This document shows positions 6,978-14,790 of a stretch of DNA of 19,773 nt, piece after piece (position 1 is the stretch's first letter; each line of letters starts with the position of its first letter). The DNA comes from DATKCN01 sp035513175 (GTDB lineage Bacteria > Chloroflexota > Chloroflexia > Thermomicrobiales > CFX8). The notes below the pieces were generated by a model. The model did not search any database and was not told the DNA's origin. It saw nothing but the letters and a program-made list of their open reading frames with translations. Position numbers and translations under genes: made by a program. The stretch covers positions 1 to 19,773 of the forward strand of contig DATKCN010000069.1 of NCBI GenBank assembly GCA_035513175.1. Direction: 5' to 3'.

Positions 6978-7838
6978 GTGTCCGAGGGGCATCGACTGCG
7001 TGTTGGCGTGGTGTCGGGATCAAGACTGCCGTATTCACGCCTGAGCGAGCGCTGGCAGGAGTTGGAGGAGTTGGGGTTCGACACGGCATGGGTTACCGAC
7101 CATTTCATCACTGGCAACGAGCCGGACAACGACAATGAGCCGATCTACGAGGCGTGGACGTTGATCGCCGGACTGGCGACCGCGACCAAGAGGATTCGCT
7201 TTGGGATCATGGTGTGCGGCAATACCTATCGAAATCCCGCGCTTCTCGCGAAGCAGGCTGTGACGGTCGATCACATATCGAACGGACGGCTTGAGCTTGG
7301 CATCGGCGCAGGGTGGTGGGTGCGGGAGCACGAGGCGTATGGCTATCCGATGCCCGGCGCGCGCGAGCTGGTCGATCGCTTTGCGGAGGCGCTGGAGATC
7401 ATCAGCGCTTTGCAGGCGCAGCCCCGGACGGAATTCCGAGGCGACTACTACTGGGTCGCTGACGCGCCGTTCGAGCCGAAGGCTATTCAGCAACCGCACA
7501 TCCCGCTCATTGTCGGAGCATCGGGGCCGCGTATGCTCGGCGTCACCGCGAAGCACGCGGATATCTGGAATACGCGAGCGCCTGTCGAGGAGTCTAAGCA
7601 GCGTTCGCAGCTGCTCGACCGGAGATGCCGCGACATCGGCCGCGATCCCGGCGAGATCATGCGCTCGACGTGGCCGTATCAGCACCCGTGGGATTCGCTG
7701 GAAAACGTCCAGGATGTTATCCAGTCTTTCCGCGATGTCGGCTTCACCGACTTCGTGTTCGCCTGGCCGCCTGACGAAAAGCACAATGTCATGGTCGAAT
7801 TCGCCCGCGAGATCCTGCCCGCGTTGCGCACGGACTGA
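6978..7838 (+). CDS. LLM-class flavin/F420-dependent oxidoreductase
   Basis: Luciferase-like monooxygenase fold enzymes are soluble TIM barrels that use FMN or F420 to oxidise or reduce organic substrates. The sequence shows the N-terminal strand RVGVVSG, then ELGFDTAWVTDHF. Next come LATATKRIRFGIMVCGNTYRNPALLAK and VDHISNGRLELGIGAGWW, a hallmark of the family. The C-terminal half has IPLIVGASGPRMLGVTAKHADIWN. The GTG at 6978 is preceded by AGGGGAG at five bases; a GTG two codons earlier (6972) is the alternative. At 286 aa it is slightly short for the family but complete. The cyclase-family gene follows 76 bases downstream on the same strand, so they probably form an operon. Cofactor choice (FMN or F420) cannot be fixed from what I see. 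Confidence 0.93.
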   Translation: MSEGHRLRVGVVSGSRLPYSRLSERWQELEELGFDTAWVTDHFITGNEPDNDNEPIYEAWTLIAGLATATKRIRFGIMVCGNTYRNPALLAKQAVTVDHISNGRLELGIGAGWWVREHEAYGYPMPGARELVDRFAEALEIISALQAQPRTEFRGDYYWVADAPFEPKAIQQPHIPLIVGASGPRMLGVTAKHADIWNTRAPVEESKQRSQLLDRRCRDIGRDPGEIMRSTWPYQHPWDSLENVQDVIQSFRDVGFTDFVFAWPPDEKHNVMVEFAREILPALRTD

Positions 7839-7914
7839 GGAGAGAGTTCGCCCAGATTCGAGCCCGCGACGATGTTCCTCCGCGCTCAGCGTGGCGCCGC
7901 GAAAGGATGCCCGC

Positions 7915-8568
7915 TTGCCACCGGAGCCCAGACTCTATGATGTCAGCGTCGACGTCTTCCCCGGCATGCCGCAATGGGCGGGCGAACAGATCGTCGCCGA
8001 GGCGCCACTAGCTCGGACGCCAACCGACGACGCGAACGTCACGATCCTGACGCTGACGACGCACACCGGCACGCATGTCGACCCGCCCCGGCACTTCGTA
8101 CATGGCGGTCCGACGATCGACCAGATCCCGCTGGATCGATGGATCGGTCCCTGCTGGGTCGCGGACCTGTCCAGCGCGTGGCCCGAGATCGAGGTCAAGG
8201 ATCTCGAGCTTGCGCGCATCCCGCGGGGCACGATCCGACTGGTGCTCAAGACCCGAAGCGCCGAGTTGTGGAGCACCGACCCGCGGGAGTTTGTAAACAC
8301 GTTCGTTGCGCTCTCGGTTCCAGCCGCCGACTGGATCGTCGCATGTGGCATCAAGCTCGTGGCGATCGATTATTTATCAGTTGGGCCGTTCCACACGACC
8401 TGCAGGGAAACGCATGTCGCGCTATTGGACAACGATGTCGTCGCCGTCGAGGGCCTTGATCTGCGTGAGGTCGCCCCTGGGCCATACGAGCTGTTGTGCC
8501 TGCCGCTGAAGCTTCGCAACGGGGACGGCGCACCGGCCCGCGTCGCCTTGCGCGGACCGCTCCCGTAG
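7915..8568 (+). CDS. Cyclase family / kynurenine-formamidase-like metal hydrolase
   Basis: This family includes kynurenine formamidase (KynB), which hydrolyses N-formylkynurenine with zinc, and other amide or lactone hydrolases. The signature HTGTHVDPPRHF gives His50, His54, Asp56 and His60, the known metal and catalytic set. A second block, AIDYLSVGPFH with RETHVALL and VAVEGLDL, provides His160, His167 and Glu179. The start is the TTG at 7915, with AAAGGA seven bases upstream; a GTG at 7891 has no such site. The resulting 217 aa matches the usual length. It is downstream of the LLM gene and converges with a kynurenine-aminotransferase-like gene, which makes a tryptophan/kynurenine-type role thinkable. 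Family members act on many substrates, so that remains inference. Confidence 0.93.
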   Translation: MPPEPRLYDVSVDVFPGMPQWAGEQIVAEAPLARTPTDDANVTILTLTTHTGTHVDPPRHFVHGGPTIDQIPLDRWIGPCWVADLSSAWPEIEVKDLELARIPRGTIRLVLKTRSAELWSTDPREFVNTFVALSVPAADWIVACGIKLVAIDYLSVGPFHTTCRETHVALLDNDVVAVEGLDLREVAPGPYELLCLPLKLRNGDGAPARVALRGPLP

Positions 8569-8585
8569 GTCACCGGCGTCATCGG

Positions 8586-9749
8586 TCAGCGGCGCATGGC
8601 CGCAAAGCGCTCGGCAGCTGCTTCGATCGTCTCATCCCGCTTGGCGAAGCAGAATCGGGCCAGCGGCGGCGCGGTCGATGGGTCCAGGTAGAACGCGGAC
8701 GGTGGAATCGCGGCGACACCAACTTCCGTAACGAGATAGCGGCAGAAGTCGACATCGTTGGTGAACCCCAGCGCGGTGATGTCAGACGCGAGGAAGTAGG
8801 CCCCCTGGCACTCAAGAGGCGGGAGCTCCGCTTCGATCAGTACCTCACGCAGGCGGTCGCGTCGCGCCGTGTACTCCGTGCGCAGCAACTCGAAGTATCC
8901 ATTCTCATGCGCGGATTCCAGCGCAACCGCCATTGCTTCCTGAAACGGTGTCGCAGTGGCGAACGTCGAGAATTGGTGCGTGGATCTGATTCCGGCGTTC
9001 AGCTCAGCCGGTCCGACGGCGAAGCCGATCTTCCAGCCGGTCATCGAAAAGGTCTTGCCGGTCGAGTTGATCGTCAGCGTGCGCTCCCACATTCCAGGCA
9101 GCGTCGAAATCGGAACGTGCTCGCGACCGTCAAACACGATGCGGTCATAAACTTCGTCGGTCATCACCAGCGTGTCATGCTCGGCGCAGAGATCGGCGAT
9201 CACCTGGAGTTCGCCGCGAGAGAAGACTTTGCCAGTCGGGTTGTGAGGGGTGTTCAGCAGAAACACCCGCGTGTGCTGGTTGAACGCTGCCCGTAACTCA
9301 TCGGGATCGAAGCGCCAATCAGGCGGATGCAGCCGCACGACACGAGGCGTGGCGCCTGCCATGGCGGCGTCCGCTACGTACGCATCATAGAACGGCTCGA
9401 AGAAGATGACCTCGTCGCCTGGGTCGAGAAACGCCAGCATGCCGACGAAGATTGCCTCCGTCGCGCCGGTGGTTACGGTGACCTCGCGGTCGGCGTCGAC
9501 GTCGCGACCATAGCGTCGGAACCAGTCGGCGGCGATGGCGTAGCGTAGCCGCGGGGTTCCGTGGCTTGGCGCGTACTGGTTCATGTCGGCGCGAATCGCG
9601 AGCTCGGCCGCTACCTTGACGAAGTCCGGTCCGGCGAAGTCTGGAAAGCCCTGGCCGAGGTTGATTGCCTGATGCTCGACTGCCAGCCGGCTCATCTCGG
9701 TGAAGACCGAGGTGCCAAATCCCGCTATCCGCTGTGACTCTACGCGCAT
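8586..9749 (-). CDS. Class I/II aminotransferase, kynurenine/methionine aminotransferase-like
   Basis: This is a fold-type I PLP enzyme, predicted to move the amino group of an amino acid to a 2-oxo acid in the cytoplasm. The 387 aa contain INLGQGFPDF (29-38), TGATEAIF (94-101), LLNTPHNPTG (164-173, Asn170), MTDEVYDRIVF with Asp198 and Tyr201, and STGKTFSMTGWKIGF with PLP-binding Lys232. Arg365 (ARFCF) is in the position that binds the substrate carboxylate. NLGQGFPDF together with HQFSTFATATPFQEAMA resembles the group of kynurenine aminotransferase / glutamine transaminase K and methionine aminotransferase (YbdL-like), rather than plain aspartate aminotransferase. The ATG at 9749 is the start. 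A TATACT -10 (9797-9792, minus) lies about 43 bases upstream. Confidence 0.93.
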   Translation of the reverse strand: MRVESQRIAGFGTSVFTEMSRLAVEHQAINLGQGFPDFAGPDFVKVAAELAIRADMNQYAPSHGTPRLRYAIAADWFRRYGRDVDADREVTVTTGATEAIFVGMLAFLDPGDEVIFFEPFYDAYVADAAMAGATPRVVRLHPPDWRFDPDELRAAFNQHTRVFLLNTPHNPTGKVFSRGELQVIADLCAEHDTLVMTDEVYDRIVFDGREHVPISTLPGMWERTLTINSTGKTFSMTGWKIGFAVGPAELNAGIRSTHQFSTFATATPFQEAMAVALESAHENGYFELLRTEYTARRDRLREVLIEAELPPLECQGAYFLASDITALGFTNDVDFCRYLVTEVGVAAIPPSAFYLDPSTAPPLARFCFAKRDETIEAAAERFAAMRR

Positions 9750-9753
9750 GCAA

Positions 9754-9832
9754 ACACGTCTTCCCGCGTCGCCGAGTTCCGCATCGCGCGCAGTATAGCG
9801 CGACGATTAGCGACGGCGGCAGGAAGACGTGT
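9754..9832. repeat. 11-bp perfect inverted repeat bracketing the aminotransferase promoter
   Basis: ACACGTCTTCC (9754-9764) and GGAAGACGTGT (9822-9832) are exact complements 57 bases apart. The near arm sits over the ribosome binding region of the aminotransferase and the far arm lies upstream of its TATACT -10 box (9797-9792). The spacing between arm starts is 68 bases, or six to seven helical turns. Two half-sites of one regulator are possible; no family is recognised. Confidence 0.4.
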
Positions 9833-9845
9833 AATCGCGCCGACT

Positions 9846-10397
9846 CTAGATATGCTCGTGGCGGCGTTCACGAATCGAACGTGACGCCCCTGTCTCCATT
9901 CGATCCATTGTCAGCCATACGAAGCGCACGATCGCCCAGGTGATTAGCGCGTAGATCACCATCGCGGTGATCGCGGCGCTGTCGAGCACTGCACCGTCGG
10001 CGGCGGGATCGGCGAAGATCCCCTGGAACGGGCGCACGAAAGGCTCGGTGAAGCCGTAGATGAAGCTCACGAATCCGCTCGCCTCGTTCGCTTCCAGCAA
10101 GCGGAACACAACCCGCAGCCCAATTGCCGCGAGCACCAGGCCGGCGACGAACCAGATAATGCCGGAGACGCGCTGGAGCATTGCCCGTCGCGCGACGACG
10201 TGATCGAATGCAACGTCCTCGCGCACGGTGTCCGAGTCAAAGTCCACCGACTGGACGTAGTCGACCTCACGCGCGACAGCGACCGGCTCACCATGATCAT
10301 GCACGACTTCCGTGTGCCTGATGGCCTCAGTGGGCTGATCGTGTATATCGCGCTGCTTCACGACGCGTTCGTTGTCAAACGGTTCTTGCGAAGACAT
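9846..10397 (-). CDS. YggT family membrane protein
   Basis: YggT proteins are small integral membrane proteins of poorly known role, linked in various bacteria to osmotic stress, cell division or membrane protein assembly. The ATG at 10397-10395 follows a very strong AAGGAGGAGG. The 183-aa protein has an acidic, His-rich soluble N-terminus (1-70). One membrane segment follows at about 76-100 (SGIIWFVAGLVLAAIGLRVVFRLL), then the typical loop GFTEPFVRPFQGIF (115-128), and a second segment at about 140-163. The C-terminus is basic. YggT often has two such units; this version has one plus the N-terminal extension. It lies downstream of the ThDP gene on the same strand, 160 bases away, after a structured leader. 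Confidence 0.88.
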   Translation of the reverse strand: MSSQEPFDNERVVKQRDIHDQPTEAIRHTEVVHDHGEPVAVAREVDYVQSVDFDSDTVREDVAFDHVVARRAMLQRVSGIIWFVAGLVLAAIGLRVVFRLLEANEASGFVSFIYGFTEPFVRPFQGIFADPAADGAVLDSAAITAMVIYALITWAIVRFVWLTMDRMETGASRSIRERRHEHI

Positions 10398-10420
10398 AAG
10401 CCTCCTCCTTGGCAGCCCGA

Positions 10421-10461
10421 GCATGGCCAACGCCATGCGCCCTACCGGAGGCTGATAGGGC
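10421..10461 (-). promoter_or_regulatory. Two abutting hairpins in the YggT leader
   Basis: GCATGGC (10421-10427) pairs with GCCATGC (10432-10438) around a four-base loop. Immediately next to it, GCCCTA (10439-10444) pairs with TAGGGC (10456-10461) around eleven bases. Read on the minus strand they lie 24-64 bases before the YggT start codon and just before its ribosome binding site. They could be a leader structure or a weak end signal for the upstream gene. There is no T-run. Confidence 0.4.
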
Positions 10462-10557
10462 AATTCGCGTGCCACGCCCCTTCCGGCGCGTCCTCGTTGG
10501 ACGCACGTGTGGCTCGATGGCGTCGAAAGCAACCCCTGGTCAGGTCCTCTGTCCCGC

Positions 10558-12168
10558 CTACATGCGTGGAATCGGCACATCGATAATCGTCGGTCCGACC
10601 CCATCAAGAGCGGCTCGGACCGCGTCAGCCAGCGCCTCTGGTGACTCGGCTCGCGTGCCGGGAATGCCGTAGGCGTCTGCGAGCTTCACGAAGTCGGGAT
10701 TTACAAGATCAGTTGCCATGATGCGGCCGTCAAACCCGTGCTTCATGGCCTGCTCGACCGCCGTATAGGATGCGTCGTTGAAGATCACGATCGGCAGTGT
10801 CACCTTGAACTGAGCCGCGGTGGCCACCTCCTGCATCGTAAACTGGAATCCGCCGTCGCCAACGACCGCGACGACCGGCGTGTCCGGCTTGCCGATCCTG
10901 GCGCCAATCGCGGCCGGCAACGAGAATCCGAGCGTGCCGTAGTTAGACGGAAACAGGTAGGTGCGCGGGGCGTAGGCTGGGTACGCGTCGTTCATGCGGT
11001 AGCTCATCATCGTCATATCCTGGACGATGATGCCCTCGCGAGGAATCGCCCCGCGCAGCTCGCGGATGTACGGATAGTACGTGTCATCAACGTTTTTTGC
11101 CCCGATGCGGTCGCGGTACGAGTCGACCTCTTCTACGGGAGTTCGCGGGCTCGGTCGGGCGCCGCGCTGCCGCATGACCTCGAGGATGGCATCCGCCGTG
11201 GCCTGGCAATCGGCGGCGATTCCGAGCGTAGGCTCACCGTAATTGAGCGTCAGCTCAGCTGGATCGATATCGACTCGAATGACCGTCGCCGGCGCCGGCA
11301 TCTTCCAGAAGTTCGTCTCCTGCGCGCCGAGTTTCGAGCCAAACACGATCATCACGTCGCATGCGCGGATCAGTTCGTCGATCGGGTTTTCTGATCCCCA
11401 CGGGTCCCAGGCGTGCCCGAGCCCATACGGATGGTCCTCGCTGACGACTCCCTTGCCCATGATCGACGAGATTACCGGCGCCCCCAGTGTCTCGGCTAAC
11501 TCTGTGATCGACTGGCTGGCGTGCTGCGCGCCACCGCCGGTGTAGATCATGGGCTTCGCCGCCGCGGTCAGCAGGCCGACGGCGCGCTCGACCTCGGCTC
11601 GCGCCGGGCTTGGACGATAGCTGGAGGTCGACTCTGGCTGTTCGACGCCGCCCTTCTCTGCCAGGATGTCCAGGGGGATTTCTATATGCACCGGACGGGG
11701 GCGGCCGGAGACCGACTCGCCAACTGCTCCGTACACCGTCGAGGCGATGTCGCTATGTCTACTCACAGGCGTCGAGCGTTTGGTCAGCACGCTCATCAAC
11801 CCGGACTGGTCGCGAATGTCGTGCAGATTACCGCGCATGCCGCCCGCCCACTCGCGGTCGACCTGCGACGAGATGATGACAATCGGAGAAGAATCAGCGT
11901 ACGCCTCGCCGACTGGCGTCGAAACGTTCGTAATGCCCGGCCCGGTAATGATCAGCGCCACGCCCGGTTTGCCGGTAGCGCGGGCGTAACCGTCTGCCAT
12001 GAATCCGGCCCCCTGTTCGTGGCGCGCCAGAACATGGCGGATGCTCCGTCCGTGCAGCGCGTCGTACAGGGCCAGCGTGTGGACCCCGGGAATCCCGAAC
12101 ACGACGTCGACTCCGGCTGCTTCGAGCGCCGCTATCGCCGCTTCGCCACCAGTTACCTGTTTCACCAT
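10558..12168 (-). CDS. Thiamine-diphosphate enzyme, AruI-like 2-oxo acid decarboxylase / acetolactate-synthase family
   Basis: ThDP enzymes of this family decarboxylate 2-oxo acids. The 536-aa chain has the three usual domains. In the N-terminal Pyr domain, FGIPGVHTLALYDAL and HVLARHEQGAGFMADGYARATG carry the cofactor-activating Glu51. A central Rossmann-like domain (about 190-335) follows. The C-terminal PP domain has GDGGFQFTMQE (437 onward) ending at Asn464, the GDG-X-N ThDP/Mg site. The wording of the N-terminal block (GIPGVHTL, RHEQGAGFMADGYAR, PRPVHIEIPLDIL) closely recalls 5-guanidino-2-oxopentanoate decarboxylase (AruI) of the arginine transaminase route. Acetolactate synthase proper is less likely because no small subunit is adjacent. 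The ATG at 12168 has AGGGA nine bases upstream. The threonine-synthase-like gene ends 51 bases before it, so they are probably co-transcribed. Confidence 0.92.
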   Translation of the reverse strand: MVKQVTGGEAAIAALEAAGVDVVFGIPGVHTLALYDALHGRSIRHVLARHEQGAGFMADGYARATGKPGVALIITGPGITNVSTPVGEAYADSSPIVIISSQVDREWAGGMRGNLHDIRDQSGLMSVLTKRSTPVSRHSDIASTVYGAVGESVSGRPRPVHIEIPLDILAEKGGVEQPESTSSYRPSPARAEVERAVGLLTAAAKPMIYTGGGAQHASQSITELAETLGAPVISSIMGKGVVSEDHPYGLGHAWDPWGSENPIDELIRACDVMIVFGSKLGAQETNFWKMPAPATVIRVDIDPAELTLNYGEPTLGIAADCQATADAILEVMRQRGARPSPRTPVEEVDSYRDRIGAKNVDDTYYPYIRELRGAIPREGIIVQDMTMMSYRMNDAYPAYAPRTYLFPSNYGTLGFSLPAAIGARIGKPDTPVVAVVGDGGFQFTMQEVATAAQFKVTLPIVIFNDASYTAVEQAMKHGFDGRIMATDLVNPDFVKLADAYGIPGTRAESPEALADAVRAALDGVGPTIIDVPIPRM

Positions 12169-12219
12169 GGTTGTCGGTCCCTTCAACAGCTGCCATCCCG
12201 GCTGTCAGCGTTCGACAGG

Positions 12220-13365
12220 CTACGCGAGAAAACGGGATATCGTGTCGGTGGCCTTCAGGCCCGATCCCGTCAACAAGATCACCGCGTCGCTGGAGCCTGT
12301 GACCCTTCTGCTTTCGACCGCGTCGATAAAAGCTGCAGCGCCGACTGCCGCCGTCGGTTCGACGTAAAGCCCCTGAGACCATAGTTCCCGCATCGCGCGC
12401 GCGATCGCGTCGTCGGAAACGGCTTGCGCCCAGCCCCCGGTTTCGCGTACCGCGCGCAGAATCTGTCGCTCGCGTGCCGGGCTGCCGATGCGCGTTCCCT
12501 CGGCAATTGTGTCAGCAGGGACGATTGCGTCGATGGTCTGCGCGCCGCGTTCGACAGCGGCCACCACTGGAGCGCACGCTTCAGGTTGCGCCGCCACGAG
12601 CGCGGGCAGTCCGTTGCCCATGGCCTGAAACCCGCGATGGGCCCCGACGAACGCGCTCCCGCCGCCCGTCGGCACGAACACGGTGTCTGGTTGACGACCG
12701 CCGAGCTGCTCCCACACTTCCATCGCCCATGTCTTTACCCCTTCGACAAAGACCGGGTGCCAGTTGTGGCTGGCGTAGAATACGTCATCTTCCTGCTCCG
12801 CCGCCCGTTGCGCCGCCTCCGCGACTGCCTCTCGCGCGCCATCAACCAGCGTGAGAGAGGCTCCATACGCCCGTGACTGCGTTAGCTTGCCGGGAGAAGT
12901 CGTCGCGGGCGCGAACACCGAGCACTCAATCCCAGCAGCCGCACAATATCCCGCCATGGACGCGGCGGCGTTTCCTGACGAGTCGACGATGAGTCTGTTT
13001 ACCCCGAGACGACGCAGATGCGCGACGAGCACCACCGCGCCACGGTCCTTGAACGAACCGGTGGGCATGAGAGCGTCGTTCTTGAGCCACACGTCCTGAC
13101 CCGCGAGTGAACCGCGAATCAACGGGGTCATGCCTTCGCCGAGCGATCGCGCGTGCTCACGACCTACCGGCAGGGCCGTGCCGTAGCGCCACAATGTCGA
13201 GTCGCCGTGATCGCCCGCCGCGACGTCTGACATGCCGTCGCCGGCAATCTCGAACGCTCCGGAGCACGCCGGACATCGCCAGAGCAGCGCGTCCAGTGAT
13301 TCCGGCCTGCCGCACCGTTCACATCGGAGCTTCCAGTCAACCATCGATATCGTTCGTCCTGACAT
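12220..13365 (-). CDS. Threonine-synthase-like PLP enzyme with N-terminal zinc ribbon
   Basis: Threonine synthase makes threonine from O-phosphohomoserine with PLP; relatives act on other beta/gamma-substituted amino acids. The 381-aa protein opens with CERCG and CPACSG, whose Cys15, Cys18, Cys31 and Cys34 would hold a structural zinc. The PLP lysine is Lys106 in PTGSFKDRGA. DSSGNAAASMAGY contacts the cofactor ring. PTGGGSAFVG is the phosphate-binding glycine loop, and LTGSGLKATDTI closes the domain. The ATG at 13365 is used; an ATG at 13344 (374 aa, weak AGGA upstream) is equally possible and keeps the zinc ribbon. No homoserine kinase or dehydrogenase is nearby. With the AruI-like gene next in line, it may act in breakdown rather than threonine synthesis. 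Confidence 0.9.
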   Translation of the reverse strand: MSGRTISMVDWKLRCERCGRPESLDALLWRCPACSGAFEIAGDGMSDVAAGDHGDSTLWRYGTALPVGREHARSLGEGMTPLIRGSLAGQDVWLKNDALMPTGSFKDRGAVVLVAHLRRLGVNRLIVDSSGNAAASMAGYCAAAGIECSVFAPATTSPGKLTQSRAYGASLTLVDGAREAVAEAAQRAAEQEDDVFYASHNWHPVFVEGVKTWAMEVWEQLGGRQPDTVFVPTGGGSAFVGAHRGFQAMGNGLPALVAAQPEACAPVVAAVERGAQTIDAIVPADTIAEGTRIGSPARERQILRAVRETGGWAQAVSDDAIARAMRELWSQGLYVEPTAAVGAAAFIDAVESRRVTGSSDAVILLTGSGLKATDTISRFLA

Positions 13366-13446
13366 CGAGCATTCAACTCTTCGTGCCGGCAGCAGAGTGT
13401 ATCAGCGCCGTGGATTCCCGCGCCCACAGCAGGTACCCTTTGTCGC

Positions 13447-14583
13447 ATGGCAGCCATGTTCGTCCACATTGAAACGCGGCTCAAGACCTTCATGCTCTCG
13501 GTGACACTCGAGGTCGAAGACGAGCTGCTGGCGTTGACGGGGCCCCCTGGCGCTGGCAAGAGCGTCGTGCTGCGGTCGATCGCCGGGGTCTACGCGCCGG
13601 ACAGCGGCTTGATCTCGGTGCGAGACCGCGCGGTGTTCAGCACCGGGCTGGGCGTCAACCTGCCCCCGACGGAGCGTCATATCGGTTACGTGCAGCAGGC
13701 CAACGCGCTCTTTCCGCACCTGACCGCCGCCGAGAACATCGCCTATCCGCTGCAACGCCAATCCGGGCCAGGCTCCCGGGATGTCGGATATCGGGTTGAT
13801 CTGCTGATCGACCTGCTCGGTCTCGATCATCAACGCGATCTCTTGCCGGAAGGTATGTCCGATTACCACCGGCACACTGTCGCGATTGCCCGTTCGCTAG
13901 CGTTAGACCCCGACGTGCTGCTGCTGGACGACCCATTCAGCGCGCTCGACGCGGTCACGCGCCGTCAGGTGCGTGGAGAGTTCGCCGAGTTGCGGCGCAG
14001 GATCGGCGTTCCAGCCGTGCTCGCGACTGGCGAGATGGAAGAGGCGTACGAGATCGCAGACCGCATCGCGCTCATGGAGCGCGGCGCGATTCTGCAGGTC
14101 GACTCGCCGCAACGACTGATGAACCGTCCGGCGAACCGTCGGGTCGCCGACCTGATTCAGTCCGTGAACGTCATCCGCGGCAAGATCGTGTCGGTCGAAA
14201 ACGGGGTGACGCGCGTCTGGACTGCCTTCGGCATCCTTCAGATTGATGAGCCGTCGGGCTCCGAAGTCGATGTCGAGGTCGTCGTCCGGCCGGAGCATGT
14301 TCGCCTCCGGATGTCACGTGGCGACGAGGCGGACGTTACGAATGTCATTCGTGGGCGCATTACCGACGAGACGCTGCACGGATCGACCCACTCCCTGATC
14401 TTCGCGCCGCACCGATCAGTTGAAACCGACGATCGCCCGGAAACGTTGCAGGTCTACGTCGACGACCTGGCCTATCAGCGCCTCGGAGGGGCCGTGCGGG
14501 GCGAGTGCGAGATCGAGCTGCCGTCGCAGGCGCTGCACATGATGCCATTCACCACCACGGAACGACACGGCGACGCGATCTGA
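13447..14583 (+). CDS. Degenerate ABC transporter ATP-binding protein (Mod/Pot/Fbp type)
   Basis: The 378-aa protein has the layout of importer ATPases such as ModC, PotA or FbpC: a nucleotide-binding domain (about 1-235) and a C-terminal OB/TOBE-like domain (about 240-366). Walker A is GPPGAGKS (32-39), the Q-loop is YVQQANALFPHLT, Walker B is VLLLDD (157-162) and the D-loop is SALD. Three key sites are altered. The LSGGQ signature reads MSDYH (137-141). The catalytic Glu after Walker B is Asp162. The H-loop, normally THD, reads TGE with Gly195. ATP binding therefore looks intact while hydrolysis should be weak or need a partner. The frame is clean with no stops, so this is not simple decay. 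No matching permease of its own class is beside it. The start ATG at 13447 lacks a clear ribosome binding site; an ATG three codons later is the alternative. Confidence 0.9.
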   Translation: MAAMFVHIETRLKTFMLSVTLEVEDELLALTGPPGAGKSVVLRSIAGVYAPDSGLISVRDRAVFSTGLGVNLPPTERHIGYVQQANALFPHLTAAENIAYPLQRQSGPGSRDVGYRVDLLIDLLGLDHQRDLLPEGMSDYHRHTVAIARSLALDPDVLLLDDPFSALDAVTRRQVRGEFAELRRRIGVPAVLATGEMEEAYEIADRIALMERGAILQVDSPQRLMNRPANRRVADLIQSVNVIRGKIVSVENGVTRVWTAFGILQIDEPSGSEVDVEVVVRPEHVRLRMSRGDEADVTNVIRGRITDETLHGSTHSLIFAPHRSVETDDRPETLQVYVDDLAYQRLGGAVRGECEIELPSQALHMMPFTTTERHGDAI

Positions 14584-14592
14584 ACGCCGTGT
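14565..14592 (+). terminator. Hairpin across the end of the ABC ATPase gene
   Basis: ACACGGCG (14565-14572) and CGCCGTGT (14585-14592) are perfect 8-base complements around a 12-base loop that contains the TGA stop. No T-run follows, so it is either a weak terminator or a transcript-end structure separating this gene from the promoter at 14634. Confidence 0.4.
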
Positions 14593-14633
14593 GCGCTCAT
14601 CGATGTGTGAAACGCGTATAGTGAATGCATATC

Positions 14634-14662
14634 TTGACACTGCCGCGCTCACAACGTACTGT
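14634..14662 (+). promoter_or_regulatory. Strong sigma70-type promoter for the peptide-type ABC operon
   Basis: A perfect TTGACA (14634-14639) is followed after exactly 17 bases by TACTGT (14657-14662), four of six to consensus. Transcription should start near 14669, leaving a leader of about 120 bases before the binding protein ATG at 14791. The leader contains GATACGTGTATC (about 14734-14745), a GATAC/GTATC dyad. The promoter shows that the transport operon is separate from the ATPase gene upstream. Confidence 0.6.
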
Positions 14663-14790
14663 TCTGTCACGAACTACCTCGATGAACGCGATGACTCTCG
14701 ATGCCGTGCAACCATTTCGGCGTTTGCCGCCGTAGATACGTGTATCATGGTCCGCGCCTGGAGACGATCGAGGGTATAGGAGAGGAATAC

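Noticed and set aside
8496..9296. 266-codon plus-strand frame opposite the aminotransferase
   Set aside because: Arg-rich shadow of a gene with all catalytic motifs on the other strand.
11521..12384. 287-codon plus-strand frame opposite the ThDP enzyme
   Set aside because: Arg/Asp-rich shadow frame; the minus strand carries the ThDP motifs.
13447..14583. Calling the ATPase a pseudogene
   Set aside because: The frame is full length, Walker A and the C-terminal domain are intact, and there are no stops or frameshifts.
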